Shown here: in pieces, positions 1 to 7,468 of the stretch
Layout of the letters: every line of letters begins with the position of its first letter
Position numbering within the stretch: position 1 is the first letter of the stretch
Translations under genes and position numbers: made by a program
Source: an uncultured Clostridia bacterium
GTDB taxonomy: Bacteria; Bacillota; Clostridia; Oscillospirales; Acutalibacteraceae
DNA: 24,210 bases
Assembly (NCBI GenBank): GCA_937916195.1
Contig: CALFTO010000072.1
Span: 1-24,210, forward strand
Direction: 5' to 3'
Notes under the pieces: model-generated
The model's input: only the letters and a program-made list of their open reading frames with translations
The model's database searches: none
Told to the model about the DNA's origin: nothing

Positions 1-21
1 ATCCCTATCGAAAGGAGGTAA
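1..21 (+). CDS. possible C-terminal tail of an upstream gene (partial)
   Basis: Frame 1 reads a few codons from the window edge and stops at TAA (19-21), inside the ribosome binding site of the portal gene. Such an overlap is usual in packed phage operons, where the gene before the portal normally encodes the large terminase. Only six codons are visible, so neither the identity nor the reality of the gene can be judged. The frame of the portal gene is also open to the window edge. Confidence 0.3.
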   Translation: MPIERR

Positions 22-25
22 TTAT

Positions 26-1153
26 TTGTCAATTTTTGATAAGGTAGGCAAAAGAGAGGTCTGCACAAGTTCACCGCAGACCTCACATTCACATCCCTTT
101 GATGCTTTGGGCAATTACATTCCCTCTGCAGTTTGTCAGCCCGAACTTTACAAAATGCTACGCGAGGCAATTCCGCTGATTGACACCGCAATTTATAAGC
201 TTGTACGTCTTACGGGCGGGTTCACCGTGAAATCCTGCAACGGCAAAAATCAAAAGGATTTAGAAAATTTTATCCGCAATGTGAATGTGGGCTCAGGCTT
301 TGGACTTCAGCAGTTCATTGACACATATTTTGAACAGCTTCTCACCTATGGCACGGCGGCGGGCGAAATTGTGACGAGCGAAAACGGTATTACTTCTCTT
401 TATAATGTGCCCATAAGAAACATAAATCTCAAACGTAATCCGCTGAATTTCAATGAAATTCTCGTGTGCAAGCCCGACAGTGTTGACGGTACTCCCGTTA
501 AATATCAGGATTTGGTTATGTATTCGGCACTTAATGCCGAGGCAGGAAGTATTACGGGCAATTCAATTCTCAAAGGGCTTCCCTTTGTGGCTTCGATACT
601 TTTGAAAATCTATGACTCGATGGGACAAAACTGGGAGCGTGCAGGAAACCTGCGTTATGCGGTTACATATAACCCCGGCTCAGATATGCTTGACCGTGCT
701 TATGCCAAAGAACGCGCACAGCAGATTGCAAAAGAGTGGGCAAGCGCAATGGAAAAAGGCAGTGTCAAGGATTTTGTGGCGGTCGGCGATGTGCAGATTA
801 AGGTAATCGGCGCAGACGGACAGATTCTCGACAGCGAAATCCCTGTTAAACAAATGCTTGAGCAGATTGTCGCAAAGCTCTCTATTCCGCCATTTATGCT
901 CGGTCTTTCTTGGAGCACAACGGAGCGAATGTCCTCGCAGCAAGCTGACGTGCTCACCACAGAGCTTTGGGCATACAGACGAATTCTCACACCTGTCATT
1001 GAAAAAATTTGCTCAATGTATCTTCGTTTCTTGGGCAACAGTTCAGGAGTTGAGGTTATATGGGACGACATCACATTACAAGACACAGTTGAGCAAGCAA
1101 AGGCTGACCTTTACATTGCACAAGCAAAGACTTTGGGAGGTGAAAAGAAATGA
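26..1153 (+). CDS. phage portal protein
   Basis: Portal proteins form the dodecameric ring at one capsid vertex through which DNA is packaged and to which connectors bind. The 375-residue product fits the usual size of HK97/SPP1-like portals. A middle segment (about residues 185-215, SILKGLPFVASILLKIYDS) and the C-terminal stretch around 293-335 (IPPFMLGLSWS, then TTELWAYRRILTPVIEKI) resemble the clip/stem and C-terminal helices of this family. The identification rests on overall resemblance plus gene order: protease and major capsid genes follow directly. The TTG start is chosen because AAAGGAGGT (11-19) lies 7 bases upstream; the frame is open to the window edge, so a longer product cannot be excluded. 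The stop overlaps the next start as ATGA (1150-1153), indicating translational coupling. Confidence 0.85.
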   Translation: MSIFDKVGKREVCTSSPQTSHSHPFDALGNYIPSAVCQPELYKMLREAIPLIDTAIYKLVRLTGGFTVKSCNGKNQKDLENFIRNVNVGSGFGLQQFIDTYFEQLLTYGTAAGEIVTSENGITSLYNVPIRNINLKRNPLNFNEILVCKPDSVDGTPVKYQDLVMYSALNAEAGSITGNSILKGLPFVASILLKIYDSMGQNWERAGNLRYAVTYNPGSDMLDRAYAKERAQQIAKEWASAMEKGSVKDFVAVGDVQIKVIGADGQILDSEIPVKQMLEQIVAKLSIPPFMLGLSWSTTERMSSQQADVLTTELWAYRRILTPVIEKICSMYLRFLGNSSGVEVIWDDITLQDTVEQAKADLYIAQAKTLGGEKK

Positions 1154-2106
1154 TAATTAAATCTTATTCGGGTAAAAACGAAATCGGTACTCCCACCGCT
1201 GAAGATATGAGCTTAATAAACAATTTTACACTTAAAACGCTTGCTCCCGAAGATGTTTTCTGCTTCAGCGTTATTCTTTGTGACAATGAAATTGACCGCG
1301 ATTTTGAAAGGTTTGATGAAAATGCACTCAAATCTCTTGAAAAGTTATTTGTAGGCAAAACGGGAATTCAAAATCACAGTATGCGTTCAGACGACCAGAC
1401 CTGCCGCACATACAAAACAGAGCTCTTGAGGGCTCAAAACAAAAAGACTTCCGACGGCTTGCCATATATGTATTTAAAGGCTTGGTGTTACACGGTGCGA
1501 AGCGAGAAAAACAATTCTCTTATCCGCGATATTGAAAGCGGAATTAAAAAAGAAGTGAGCATCAGTTGTGCATCAAAAAGCAGAGTTTGTTCAATCTGTG
1601 GCGAGAAAAATTGCTCACACATTGCGGGCAGAAAATATGACGGTAAAGTCTGTTACAAGACTATCACAGATATTTGTGATGCTTATGAATGGTCATTTGT
1701 GGCTGTTCCCGCCCAGAGAAATGCGGGAGTTACAAAATCTTTTAAAAAGGAGAAATCTATGGAAAATATTTTAAAATCCATTAAAGAGGGTAAGTCACTC
1801 ACCTTGGAGGGTGAGGGACTTAAAAGCCTTTCAGATTATATTGAAAATCTTGAAAGAAAGAGTGCTGACGGTGAAAAATACCGTGCTGACCTTTGTGCCA
1901 AAACAAAGATAAGCTTTGCGTTGGCATTCCCCGAAATCAACGAGGAATGTGCTGATGAAATACTCAAAAATCTTTCAACCGAAAATCTTGAGGCACTTAA
2001 AAATGCAATGTCAAAAAAGGCAATGGCGGTTGCCCCGATTACTTCTCAGCTTTATGTTGAAGAAAACAAAGACGACAACAATTCAAACAGTCAGTTTAAA
2101 TTTTAA
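1150..2106 (+). CDS. prohead maturation protease with C-terminal scaffold-like region
   Basis: This is a likely HK97-type (peptidase S78-like) prohead protease that trims capsid proteins during head maturation. Residues 30-196 form the protease-like part. His76 in GIQNHSMRS and Ser137 in KKEVSISC are the candidate catalytic pair, matching the His and the Glu-Val-Ser serine pattern of this family. Between the serine and the conserved end (YEWSFVAVPAQRNAG, 179-193) lies C147-x2-C150-x4-C155-x-H157, which looks like a zinc knuckle and is not a standard part of the family. Residues 204-318 are charged, helical-looking and lack protease motifs, as expected of a scaffold. An internal ATG with a strong ribosome binding site begins exactly there. 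The start has GGGAGGTG just upstream and overlaps the portal stop. The protease call relies on motifs and order; the catalytic assignments are inferred. Confidence 0.75.
   Translation: MIIKSYSGKNEIGTPTAEDMSLINNFTLKTLAPEDVFCFSVILCDNEIDRDFERFDENALKSLEKLFVGKTGIQNHSMRSDDQTCRTYKTELLRAQNKKTSDGLPYMYLKAWCYTVRSEKNNSLIRDIESGIKKEVSISCASKSRVCSICGEKNCSHIAGRKYDGKVCYKTITDICDAYEWSFVAVPAQRNAGVTKSFKKEKSMENILKSIKEGKSLTLEGEGLKSLSDYIENLERKSADGEKYRADLCAKTKISFALAFPEINEECADEILKNLSTENLEALKNAMSKKAMAVAPITSQLYVEENKDDNNSNSQFKF
1759..2106 (+). CDS. nested in-frame scaffold protein (internal start of the protease gene)
   Basis: An in-frame ATG at 1759 (residue 204 of the protease) is preceded by AAAAAGGAG (1744-1752) with a 6-base spacer, as good a site as those of the neighbouring true genes. 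Translation from here gives a 115-residue, hydrophilic, mostly helical protein without cysteine-rich or protease motifs, ending in an Asn/Asp/Ser-rich tail. Phage lambda uses the same arrangement: scaffold Nu3 is made from an internal start in protease gene C. The internal site is seen directly. That it is used, and that the product is a scaffold, is inference. Self-cleavage near the junction could give a similar product from the full-length protein. Confidence 0.6.
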   Translation: MENILKSIKEGKSLTLEGEGLKSLSDYIENLERKSADGEKYRADLCAKTKISFALAFPEINEECADEILKNLSTENLEALKNAMSKKAMAVAPITSQLYVEENKDDNNSNSQFKF

Positions 2107-2120
2107 GGAGGATATGAACT

Positions 2121-3125
2121 ATGGCTAATTTTGAAACAATTAAACTTGATAAGGGACTTTACGGCACAGGCAAGGGCTTTTTGACCGAGCTTGAAAGAAT
2201 TGACCCAAGCGAAAATTACAAGGGCACTTCTCTTGAAGGTCTTGATGCATTTGAGCGTCAGTTAAAGCGTTTTGACATCAAGGTAAAGGGTGCGGGCAGT
2301 GACGCGGTTGAAAAGTTCTTCGCGACTACTGATTCTGCTGTGCTTTTCCCTGAATATGTGTCACGCGCGGTGCGTCAGGGTATTGAAGAAGCAAACAACC
2401 TTGACCACATTGTAGCAACAAAGACAAACATCAACTCACTTGACTACAGAACAATCGCATCTGTTCCCACCGCTGACGAAAAGGAGCTTAAAGACGTAGC
2501 CGAGGGTGCTACAATCCCCGAAACAGTTGTTCACACTCAGGACAACCTTGTTACTCTCAAAAAGCGTGGCAGAATGCTCGTGGCATCTTATGAGGCAATT
2601 CGTTTTCAGCGTCTTGACCTTTTTACAGTTACACTTCGTCAGATTGGTGCATACATTGCCCGCACACAGTTCAAAGATGCAGTAAATGTGCTCATTAACG
2701 GTGACGGCAACAACAACGCTGCCGCTGAAATCAGCCCTGCAACTGCAGGCTCAATTTCTTATGAGGATTTAATTTCACTTTGGAATTCATTCTCACCATA
2801 TGAAATGAACACTCTTATTGCTTCACCCGATGTTACTGCGAAGCTTCTCACAATGCCCGAATTCCGTGACGCACCCGCAGGACTTAACTTCCACGGAAAA
2901 GGTGCAATGATTACACCACTCGGTGCAAAACTCATCAAATCAAATGACATTTCAAATACACTTATTGGTCTTGACAAGAATTGCTCACTTGAAATGGTGA
3001 CTGCAGGCGGTGTTATGACAGAATTCGACAAACTCATTGACCGTCAGCTTGAACGTGCAGCGATTACACAGATTTCTGGTTTTGCAAAAATCTTTGCAGA
3101 CGCTTCAAAGGTAATGAATATCTGA
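2121..3125 (+). CDS. phage major capsid protein (HK97 fold)
   Basis: This is the main shell protein of the head. The 334-residue product begins with about 65 charged residues that could act as a removable delta-like region. A conserved-looking core follows: TTDSAVLFPEYVSRAV (70-85), an E-loop-like stretch around 100-140 (LDYRTIASVPTADEKE) and KKRGRMLVASYEAIRFQ (148-164). These are typical of HK97-fold capsid proteins of Firmicutes phages. The later part (NTLIASPDVTAKLL, then LIGLDKNCSLEMVTAGG) fits the A-domain. AAGGAGGAT (2105-2113) sits upstream of ATG 2121; another ATG at 2114 is too close to it. The gene follows the protease/scaffold gene by 14 bases and leads into connector genes, the standard head-module order. 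Cleavage of the N-terminus is inferred, not visible. Confidence 0.88.
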   Translation: MANFETIKLDKGLYGTGKGFLTELERIDPSENYKGTSLEGLDAFERQLKRFDIKVKGAGSDAVEKFFATTDSAVLFPEYVSRAVRQGIEEANNLDHIVATKTNINSLDYRTIASVPTADEKELKDVAEGATIPETVVHTQDNLVTLKKRGRMLVASYEAIRFQRLDLFTVTLRQIGAYIARTQFKDAVNVLINGDGNNNAAAEISPATAGSISYEDLISLWNSFSPYEMNTLIASPDVTAKLLTMPEFRDAPAGLNFHGKGAMITPLGAKLIKSNDISNTLIGLDKNCSLEMVTAGGVMTEFDKLIDRQLERAAITQISGFAKIFADASKVMNI

Positions 3126-3143
3126 TAAGGGAGGTCGGGCAGT

Positions 3144-3512
3144 ATGATAAATGTCTGGTCAGTTTCACAAGTTCTTGAAGATACGGGCGTACTCACCGCA
3201 GACGAAGCCAAAAAGGCAACTCCATTCTGCCTTGCCGCCTGCTCTGCCCTGTCACCTCGGCTTCGCGATACAAAAAACGAGGACAACCCCGCCGTTGTAA
3301 TGGCTTGTGCGGGAATTGCCCTTTATAACTACACACTTTCAGTTGGTGCAGGAAGTGAGGATTTCTCGTCATTTAAAGCGGGTGACGTAACAATCAGCCG
3401 AAGCGCCTCTGCCACGGTAGAGAATGCCGAAAAATTTCGTGACGAAGCACTTCTTGCCGCCGCGCCGTTTCTTACAGATGTAGATTTTGTATTTGAGGCG
3501 GTGGAAATATGA
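3144..3512 (+). CDS. putative head-tail connector (adaptor) protein
   Basis: A 122-residue, alanine-rich, largely helical protein directly after the capsid gene. Position, size and composition match head-tail adaptor proteins of the HK97 gp6 / SPP1 gp15 type, which dock under the portal ring. No catalytic motif is seen. GGGAGGT (3129-3135) supports ATG 3144. The stop overlaps the next start as ATGA (3509-3512). The function is assigned mainly from gene order, so a different small head protein remains possible. Confidence 0.6.
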   Translation: MINVWSVSQVLEDTGVLTADEAKKATPFCLAACSALSPRLRDTKNEDNPAVVMACAGIALYNYTLSVGAGSEDFSSFKAGDVTISRSASATVENAEKFRDEALLAAAPFLTDVDFVFEAVEI

Positions 3513-3850
3513 ATATAGAAAAAATACTCAACAAATTTGGTAACACCGTTTATATTTCCAGCGCAGACGGTTGGAAATCATCACTTTTCAACGCATTTAT
3601 TCAGCCTCTACGCTATAAAACCAAGCTTTATATGACGGGTGATGTGACACCAATAGGAACAAACCGAAACAGCGTTTATCTTTATATTGGCCCTGCCCGT
3701 CACGACCTTACAAGGCTTGACAAATCTTACAGAATTCACGACGGCGATAACAATTTATATCTCATTGACCGCGCAGAAAAAATTACCGTCAAAAACAATA
3801 CGGTTTATATCTGGGCGGTTATCAGACAAACAACGGAGGTGACAAAATGA
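3509..3850 (+). CDS. putative head-closure / stopper protein
   Basis: A 113-residue protein rich in beta-prone stretches (NSVYLYIGPARHDLTRL, then NLYLIDRAEKITVKNNTVYIW). Head-closure (stopper) proteins such as SPP1 gp16 are small beta-rich proteins in this position, between adaptor and tail-completion genes. It is coupled to its neighbours on both sides by ATGA overlaps. The assignment is by position and secondary-structure impression only; no recognisable signature motif was found. Confidence 0.5.
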   Translation: MNIEKILNKFGNTVYISSADGWKSSLFNAFIQPLRYKTKLYMTGDVTPIGTNRNSVYLYIGPARHDLTRLDKSYRIHDGDNNLYLIDRAEKITVKNNTVYIWAVIRQTTEVTK

Positions 3851-4278
3851 CCATAAACGGACAAATTGCAGAAACTATGGTTAATAAGCTTTCATCAAGT
3901 TTATCTTTCTCAGACCTTACCTTTGTTATGGCTTATGAAAACGAGATTAAGCCCACACCTGTTTCAAAACCCATTGTAGCCATTTCGGTAAAGGGGTGTA
4001 AGATTGGCGAAAAGCTCACCGAAACTCTTGATACGGGTGAAATTACTGAAACTACGAAGCGCGAAATGCTCTCAACCATCAGCATTGACATATATTTACC
4101 ATATTCAATGGGCGGATGTGCGGGGCACAAGATTTTTGACAGAATTGCAACTTTTTTAATCTTTACAAGTCAAATGAAAATTGCAACAGCAAGCTGTGGC
4201 GAAGCAGATTATGACAAATCCTGCGAGGCGATAGTTTTAAAAACTCAGTTTGTCTTCAGAAATATCGTTGTAGCATAA
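3847..4278 (+). CDS. putative tail-completion / tail-terminator-like protein
   Basis: A 143-residue protein with mixed alpha/beta character. A long N-terminal helix (GQIAETMVNKLSSS) is followed by strands around VSKPIVAISVKG and ISIDIYLP. That pattern and its place as the fourth gene after the capsid match tail-terminator or neck-completion proteins, which cap the tail side of the connector. GGAGGTGAC precedes ATG 3847. It is the last gene of the cassette: the next element is a terminator, and no tail tube, tape-measure or baseplate gene follows. If the element borrows tails from another phage, this protein would form the interface. That idea is inference. Confidence 0.5.
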   Translation: MTINGQIAETMVNKLSSSLSFSDLTFVMAYENEIKPTPVSKPIVAISVKGCKIGEKLTETLDTGEITETTKREMLSTISIDIYLPYSMGGCAGHKIFDRIATFLIFTSQMKIATASCGEADYDKSCEAIVLKTQFVFRNIVVA

Positions 4279-4280
4279 AA

Positions 4281-4318
4281 AAGTACCCACCGAGGAGAAA
4301 TCCTTGGTGGGTATTTTG
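4281..4318. terminator. bidirectional intrinsic terminator between the phage cassette and the MFS gene
   Basis: A 12-bp stem (4284-4295 with 4302-4313, one G-T pair) encloses a short loop. T-rich sequence follows on the + strand (TATTTTGTT) and TTTTTT follows on the - strand. It can end both the head-gene transcript and the convergent MFS transcript. Confidence 0.88.
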
Positions 4319-4334
4319 TTATATTGAATTAAAA

Positions 4335-5813
4335 TTAATCAGCGTTTTCTTCTTCGATTTTATCAACGATTTCCTGAGGAACAGCCTCACCGTGTTTAAC
4401 GAAGAGAATACAGAGGATACTGAGGATGAACATAATCGGGCTATATACGAAAAGTGACATATATGAGCCTGTGAACATACGAACAATACCGTAAATAATT
4501 GGAGAAGCAATCTGTGCTGAGAATGTTGCTGTGTAGTAGTAGCCTGTGAATGTACCAACCTTTTCAATACCACCGATATCAAGAACAAGTGGCAATGTGT
4601 TAACTGTGATGAACATATTTGCGAAACCACCAAGAACAAGAGCTACCCAGATAAGTGCCATATTCTGTGTAAGTACATAGAGAAGGAATACTGCCATGAA
4701 GACTACAAGACCGATAAGAATTGTCTTTTTTCTGCCGAGCTTTTTACCCATTTTACCTGCGGGAATTGCAGCAACAGCAGAGCAAACAGCAAACAATGTT
4801 GTCATAATTGTTGCTTCGCCTGTGCTCTTGCCGAGAACTTCTTCAGCAAAGAGTGCGAAGAATGTTGTAATTGCGTTTGTACCGCAGAAAAGGAAGAACA
4901 AACCGCCAAGCATAAAGATAAGGCTCTTTCTTTCGCCCTTTGAAAGCTTCTGTGCTTTTCTTGCTTCTTTTTCAGCCTTTTTAGCAGCTTTTTCGTCGGC
5001 ATACTGATTTTTTTCTGCAACTTCTTCAAGGCTTGAAGGCTCTTTAACCCAGATGCGAACAACAAGCATACCGAGAACCATAACAACAGCGCCAAGCAAG
5101 AATACATATGGGAAGCTTGTGAACTGTTCGTTTTCAGCAGTAACTTTAACGCCTGTTACTACCAAGTAGATAGCACTTACAAGAGTACCTGCAACCATAC
5201 CGATAACAGAACCTACACCGCCCATAAGGTTGATAATTGCATTGCCCTCTGAGCGAAGATGTGACGGGGTAAGTGCGGGCATCAAAGCAACCGCGGGAGC
5301 ACGCCACAATGACATTGAGAATACGAAAAGGATAATGAAAATCATTGTTACAGGAAGATTTGCCTTTAATGCAACCCAAGGAATGAGTGCAAAAAGAAGT
5401 GCTGAAACAGGTGCACCGTAAACAATGAACGGACGACGTTTACCAAGCTTTGAACGGCAACGGTCTGAAAGTTTGCCGAATGTTGGCTGGAAGATAACAC
5501 CAAAGATGTTATCAAATGTCATAATAATACCAATGAACAACGGAACAAGTGTAATTCCGCCACCTGCAACGTTAACATCCTGACCCTGTGTTTCTGCAAA
5601 TTTTGCAAGCACGGGGAAAGCCTCGTTAAGCTTTTGGCTGAGTGATGTTATCCACTCTGATTCTGTGAGCAATCTGTTAAGAATTTTTGTGATGTATGGG
5701 TCATAAATTGCCCATGCGATTGATGTTGTGAGAAAAGCGAAGCCTGTGAGTATGGTGTGCCATGTGTGAAGCTTACCGTTTTTCTCACAAAACAGTTCTG
5801 TTTTGTTACTCAT
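4335..5813 (-). CDS. MFS sugar transporter (GPH/SLC45-like)
   Basis: A 492-residue membrane transporter with about 12 hydrophobic segments. The loop between TM2 and TM3 carries GKLSDRCRSKLGKRRPFI (113-130), matching the G-x-x-SDR-x-x-x-x-x-GRRRPF form of the MFS signature seen in disaccharide:cation symporters. A long charged cytoplasmic loop, rich in Lys, Glu and Ala (about 257-297), separates the two six-helix halves, as is usual for MFS. An extra soluble stretch (about 45-85) follows TM1. The substrate is probably a sugar or short glucan; lying downstream of glycogen genes makes an alpha-glucoside plausible, but this is not shown. The start has GGGAGGAAAAATT directly upstream. The glgA terminator and about 200 bp separate it from the glg operon, so it is probably transcribed separately, although I could not find a convincing promoter pair. 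Confidence 0.82.
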   Translation of the reverse strand: MSNKTELFCEKNGKLHTWHTILTGFAFLTTSIAWAIYDPYITKILNRLLTESEWITSLSQKLNEAFPVLAKFAETQGQDVNVAGGGITLVPLFIGIIMTFDNIFGVIFQPTFGKLSDRCRSKLGKRRPFIVYGAPVSALLFALIPWVALKANLPVTMIFIILFVFSMSLWRAPAVALMPALTPSHLRSEGNAIINLMGGVGSVIGMVAGTLVSAIYLVVTGVKVTAENEQFTSFPYVFLLGAVVMVLGMLVVRIWVKEPSSLEEVAEKNQYADEKAAKKAEKEARKAQKLSKGERKSLIFMLGGLFFLFCGTNAITTFFALFAEEVLGKSTGEATIMTTLFAVCSAVAAIPAGKMGKKLGRKKTILIGLVVFMAVFLLYVLTQNMALIWVALVLGGFANMFITVNTLPLVLDIGGIEKVGTFTGYYYTATFSAQIASPIIYGIVRMFTGSYMSLFVYSPIMFILSILCILFVKHGEAVPQEIVDKIEEENAD

Positions 5814-5938
5814 AATTTTTCCTCCCGGATAAAATCCAAAATTATACGAGATTATTATACATTATTTTATTTAAAATGGATATGTGTAATTATTATAAAT
5901 TTAAGAAAAATTTTTGTACACAGTGTCAAATAAATGCA

Positions 5939-6011
5939 AAATTCTAAATTCGAAATGCGAAATTGTTTTGTGATATTAAATTTTGAATTTTGCATTAAGA
6001 ATTTAGAATTT
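5939..6011. repeat. AT-rich imperfect palindrome (MITE-like miniature repeat)
   Basis: Arms 5939-5964 and 5986-6011 are inverted copies: the outer 13 bases are perfect (AAATTCTAAATTC) and the remaining 13 have two mismatches and one G-T pair, around a 21-base loop. It lies immediately downstream of the glgA terminator and upstream of the MFS gene. It contains no ORF. Dispersal elsewhere in the genome cannot be seen from this window. Confidence 0.65.
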
Positions 6012-6036
6012 AAAAGCGGAGCCGAAGCTCCGCTTT
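6007..6036 (-). terminator. intrinsic terminator of the glg operon
   Basis: A perfect 10-bp stem (6013-6022 with 6027-6036) with a four-base loop. On the - strand it reads AAAGCGGAGC, TTCG, GCTCCGCTTTT and lies 4 bases beyond the glgA stop codon. Confidence 0.85.
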
Positions 6037-6040
6037 ATGT

Positions 6041-7468
6041 TTAGTCTTTAAGTATTGACTTATAAAGTCTAATATACTCGTTTGCTGATTTGCCCCAGCT
6101 ATTGTCGCATTCCATTGCGCGTTTAACAAGGATATTCCAGCCCTCTTTATTCTTATAGCCGTCAAGTGCACGCTTGATTGTATAAAGCATATCGTGAGCA
6201 TTATAGGTTGAGAATGTAAATCCGTTACCCTCGTTATCGCCACTATCCTTGATGCTGTCGCGAAGACCGCCTGTTTCACGAATAATCGGGATTGTACCGT
6301 AGCGAAGTGAAATCATCTGTGAAAGTCCGCAAGGCTCACTCTTTGAAGGCATTAAGAAGATATCAGCACCTGCATAAATCTTCTTTGAAAGCGACGGAAT
6401 AAAGCCCAGCTTAAGTCCCATCTTATCGGGATATTTCTCTGCCATCTCTTTAAAGAAGCTTTCATACTGCCATTCGCCAGAGCCGAGAACTACAAACTGA
6501 ACATCTTCAGTTGCAAGTAATTCTTCAAGCACAGCTTTAACAAGGTCAAGTCCTTTATGACCTACAAGGCGGGTAACCATACCAATTATTGGCACATCTT
6601 CACGCTGTGGAAGTGAGAAATACTCCTGAAGCTTTGCCTTGTTAACCTTTTTCTTATCTGCAAAGTCCTCTGAATTGTAGTTAAGCTCAATATCCTTATC
6701 GGTTTCGGGATTATAAAGGATTGTATCGATACCGTTAAGAATACCGCTGAGCTTCCAAGAACGCTGATTAAGAATTGGGTCAAGACCGTGTGAATACCAA
6801 GGGTCAAGAATTTCGTTAGCATAAGAGGGGCTAACTGTTGTAACGCGGTCAGCACACTCAATTGCGCCCTTCATAAAGTTGCAACAGCCGTCGTACTCAA
6901 GAAGTGATGCACAACTGTCGGGAAGTCCTACAACCTCGCCGAGAAGCTCCATACCGTAAATTCCCTGATACTGAATATTATGAATTGTGAAAACAGTTTT
7001 GATGTTTTCATAACCGGGACGGGTTGCATAAAGAGTATTATAATAAACGGGAGTAAGCGCTGACTGCCAGTCGTTACAATGGATAATGTCGGGCTTGAAA
7101 TCAATGTGAGGAATAATTTCAAGAACTGCGCGAGCGAAGAATGCGAAACGCTCGGCGTCATCATAATAACCGTAGAGTGTGTCACGCTTGAAATAATACT
7201 GATTATCAAGAAGATAATAGATTACTCCGCCTGCCTTTGCCTCGAAAATTCCGCAATACTGTCTGCGCCATGCAACAGGAACTGAAATACTTGTGACAAA
7301 TTTCATTGTATCTTTAAGTTCCTGACTAATTGTGTCATAAAGAGGCATTACAACGCGAGCGCCGATAAGTCTTTTGCGAAGAGCCTGCGGAAGACTGCCC
7401 GCAACGTCACCTAAGCCACCGCTTGCCTTGAAGGGCAATGCCTCACTTGAAACGTATAAAACTTTCAT
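6041..7468 (-). CDS. glgA: glycogen synthase (GT5, ADP-glucose type)
   Basis: Transfers glucose from ADP-glucose to the growing alpha-1,4-glucan in the cytoplasm. The 475-residue length is normal for bacterial GlgA. N-terminal motif FKASGGLGDVAG (13-24) is the GT5 ADP-glucose-binding signature. HNIQYQG (about 163-169), TVSPSYANEI and NGID mark the N-terminal lobe; TRLVGHKGLDLV, GSGEWQYE and SKSEPCGLSQM mark the C-terminal lobe, with the catalytic-type Glu in EPCGL. One oddity: the lysine that usually stands two positions before the GGL (K-x-GGL) is one residue earlier here (K-A-S-GGL). The ATG overlaps the glgD stop by one base (TAATG), so translation is coupled and the gene is last in glgC-glgD-glgA. 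Confidence 0.95.
   Translation of the reverse strand: MKVLYVSSEALPFKASGGLGDVAGSLPQALRKRLIGARVVMPLYDTISQELKDTMKFVTSISVPVAWRRQYCGIFEAKAGGVIYYLLDNQYYFKRDTLYGYYDDAERFAFFARAVLEIIPHIDFKPDIIHCNDWQSALTPVYYNTLYATRPGYENIKTVFTIHNIQYQGIYGMELLGEVVGLPDSCASLLEYDGCCNFMKGAIECADRVTTVSPSYANEILDPWYSHGLDPILNQRSWKLSGILNGIDTILYNPETDKDIELNYNSEDFADKKKVNKAKLQEYFSLPQREDVPIIGMVTRLVGHKGLDLVKAVLEELLATEDVQFVVLGSGEWQYESFFKEMAEKYPDKMGLKLGFIPSLSKKIYAGADIFLMPSKSEPCGLSQMISLRYGTIPIIRETGGLRDSIKDSGDNEGNGFTFSTYNAHDMLYTIKRALDGYKNKEGWNILVKRAMECDNSWGKSANEYIRLYKSILKD

Noticed and set aside
1..4320. Encapsulin nanocompartment instead of a phage head
   Set aside because: A portal, a prohead protease and connector genes are present, which encapsulin systems lack.
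4319..4639. 106-codon frame on the - strand at the end of the MFS gene
   Set aside because: It overlaps the conserved MFS frame, has no start signals and no recognisable content.
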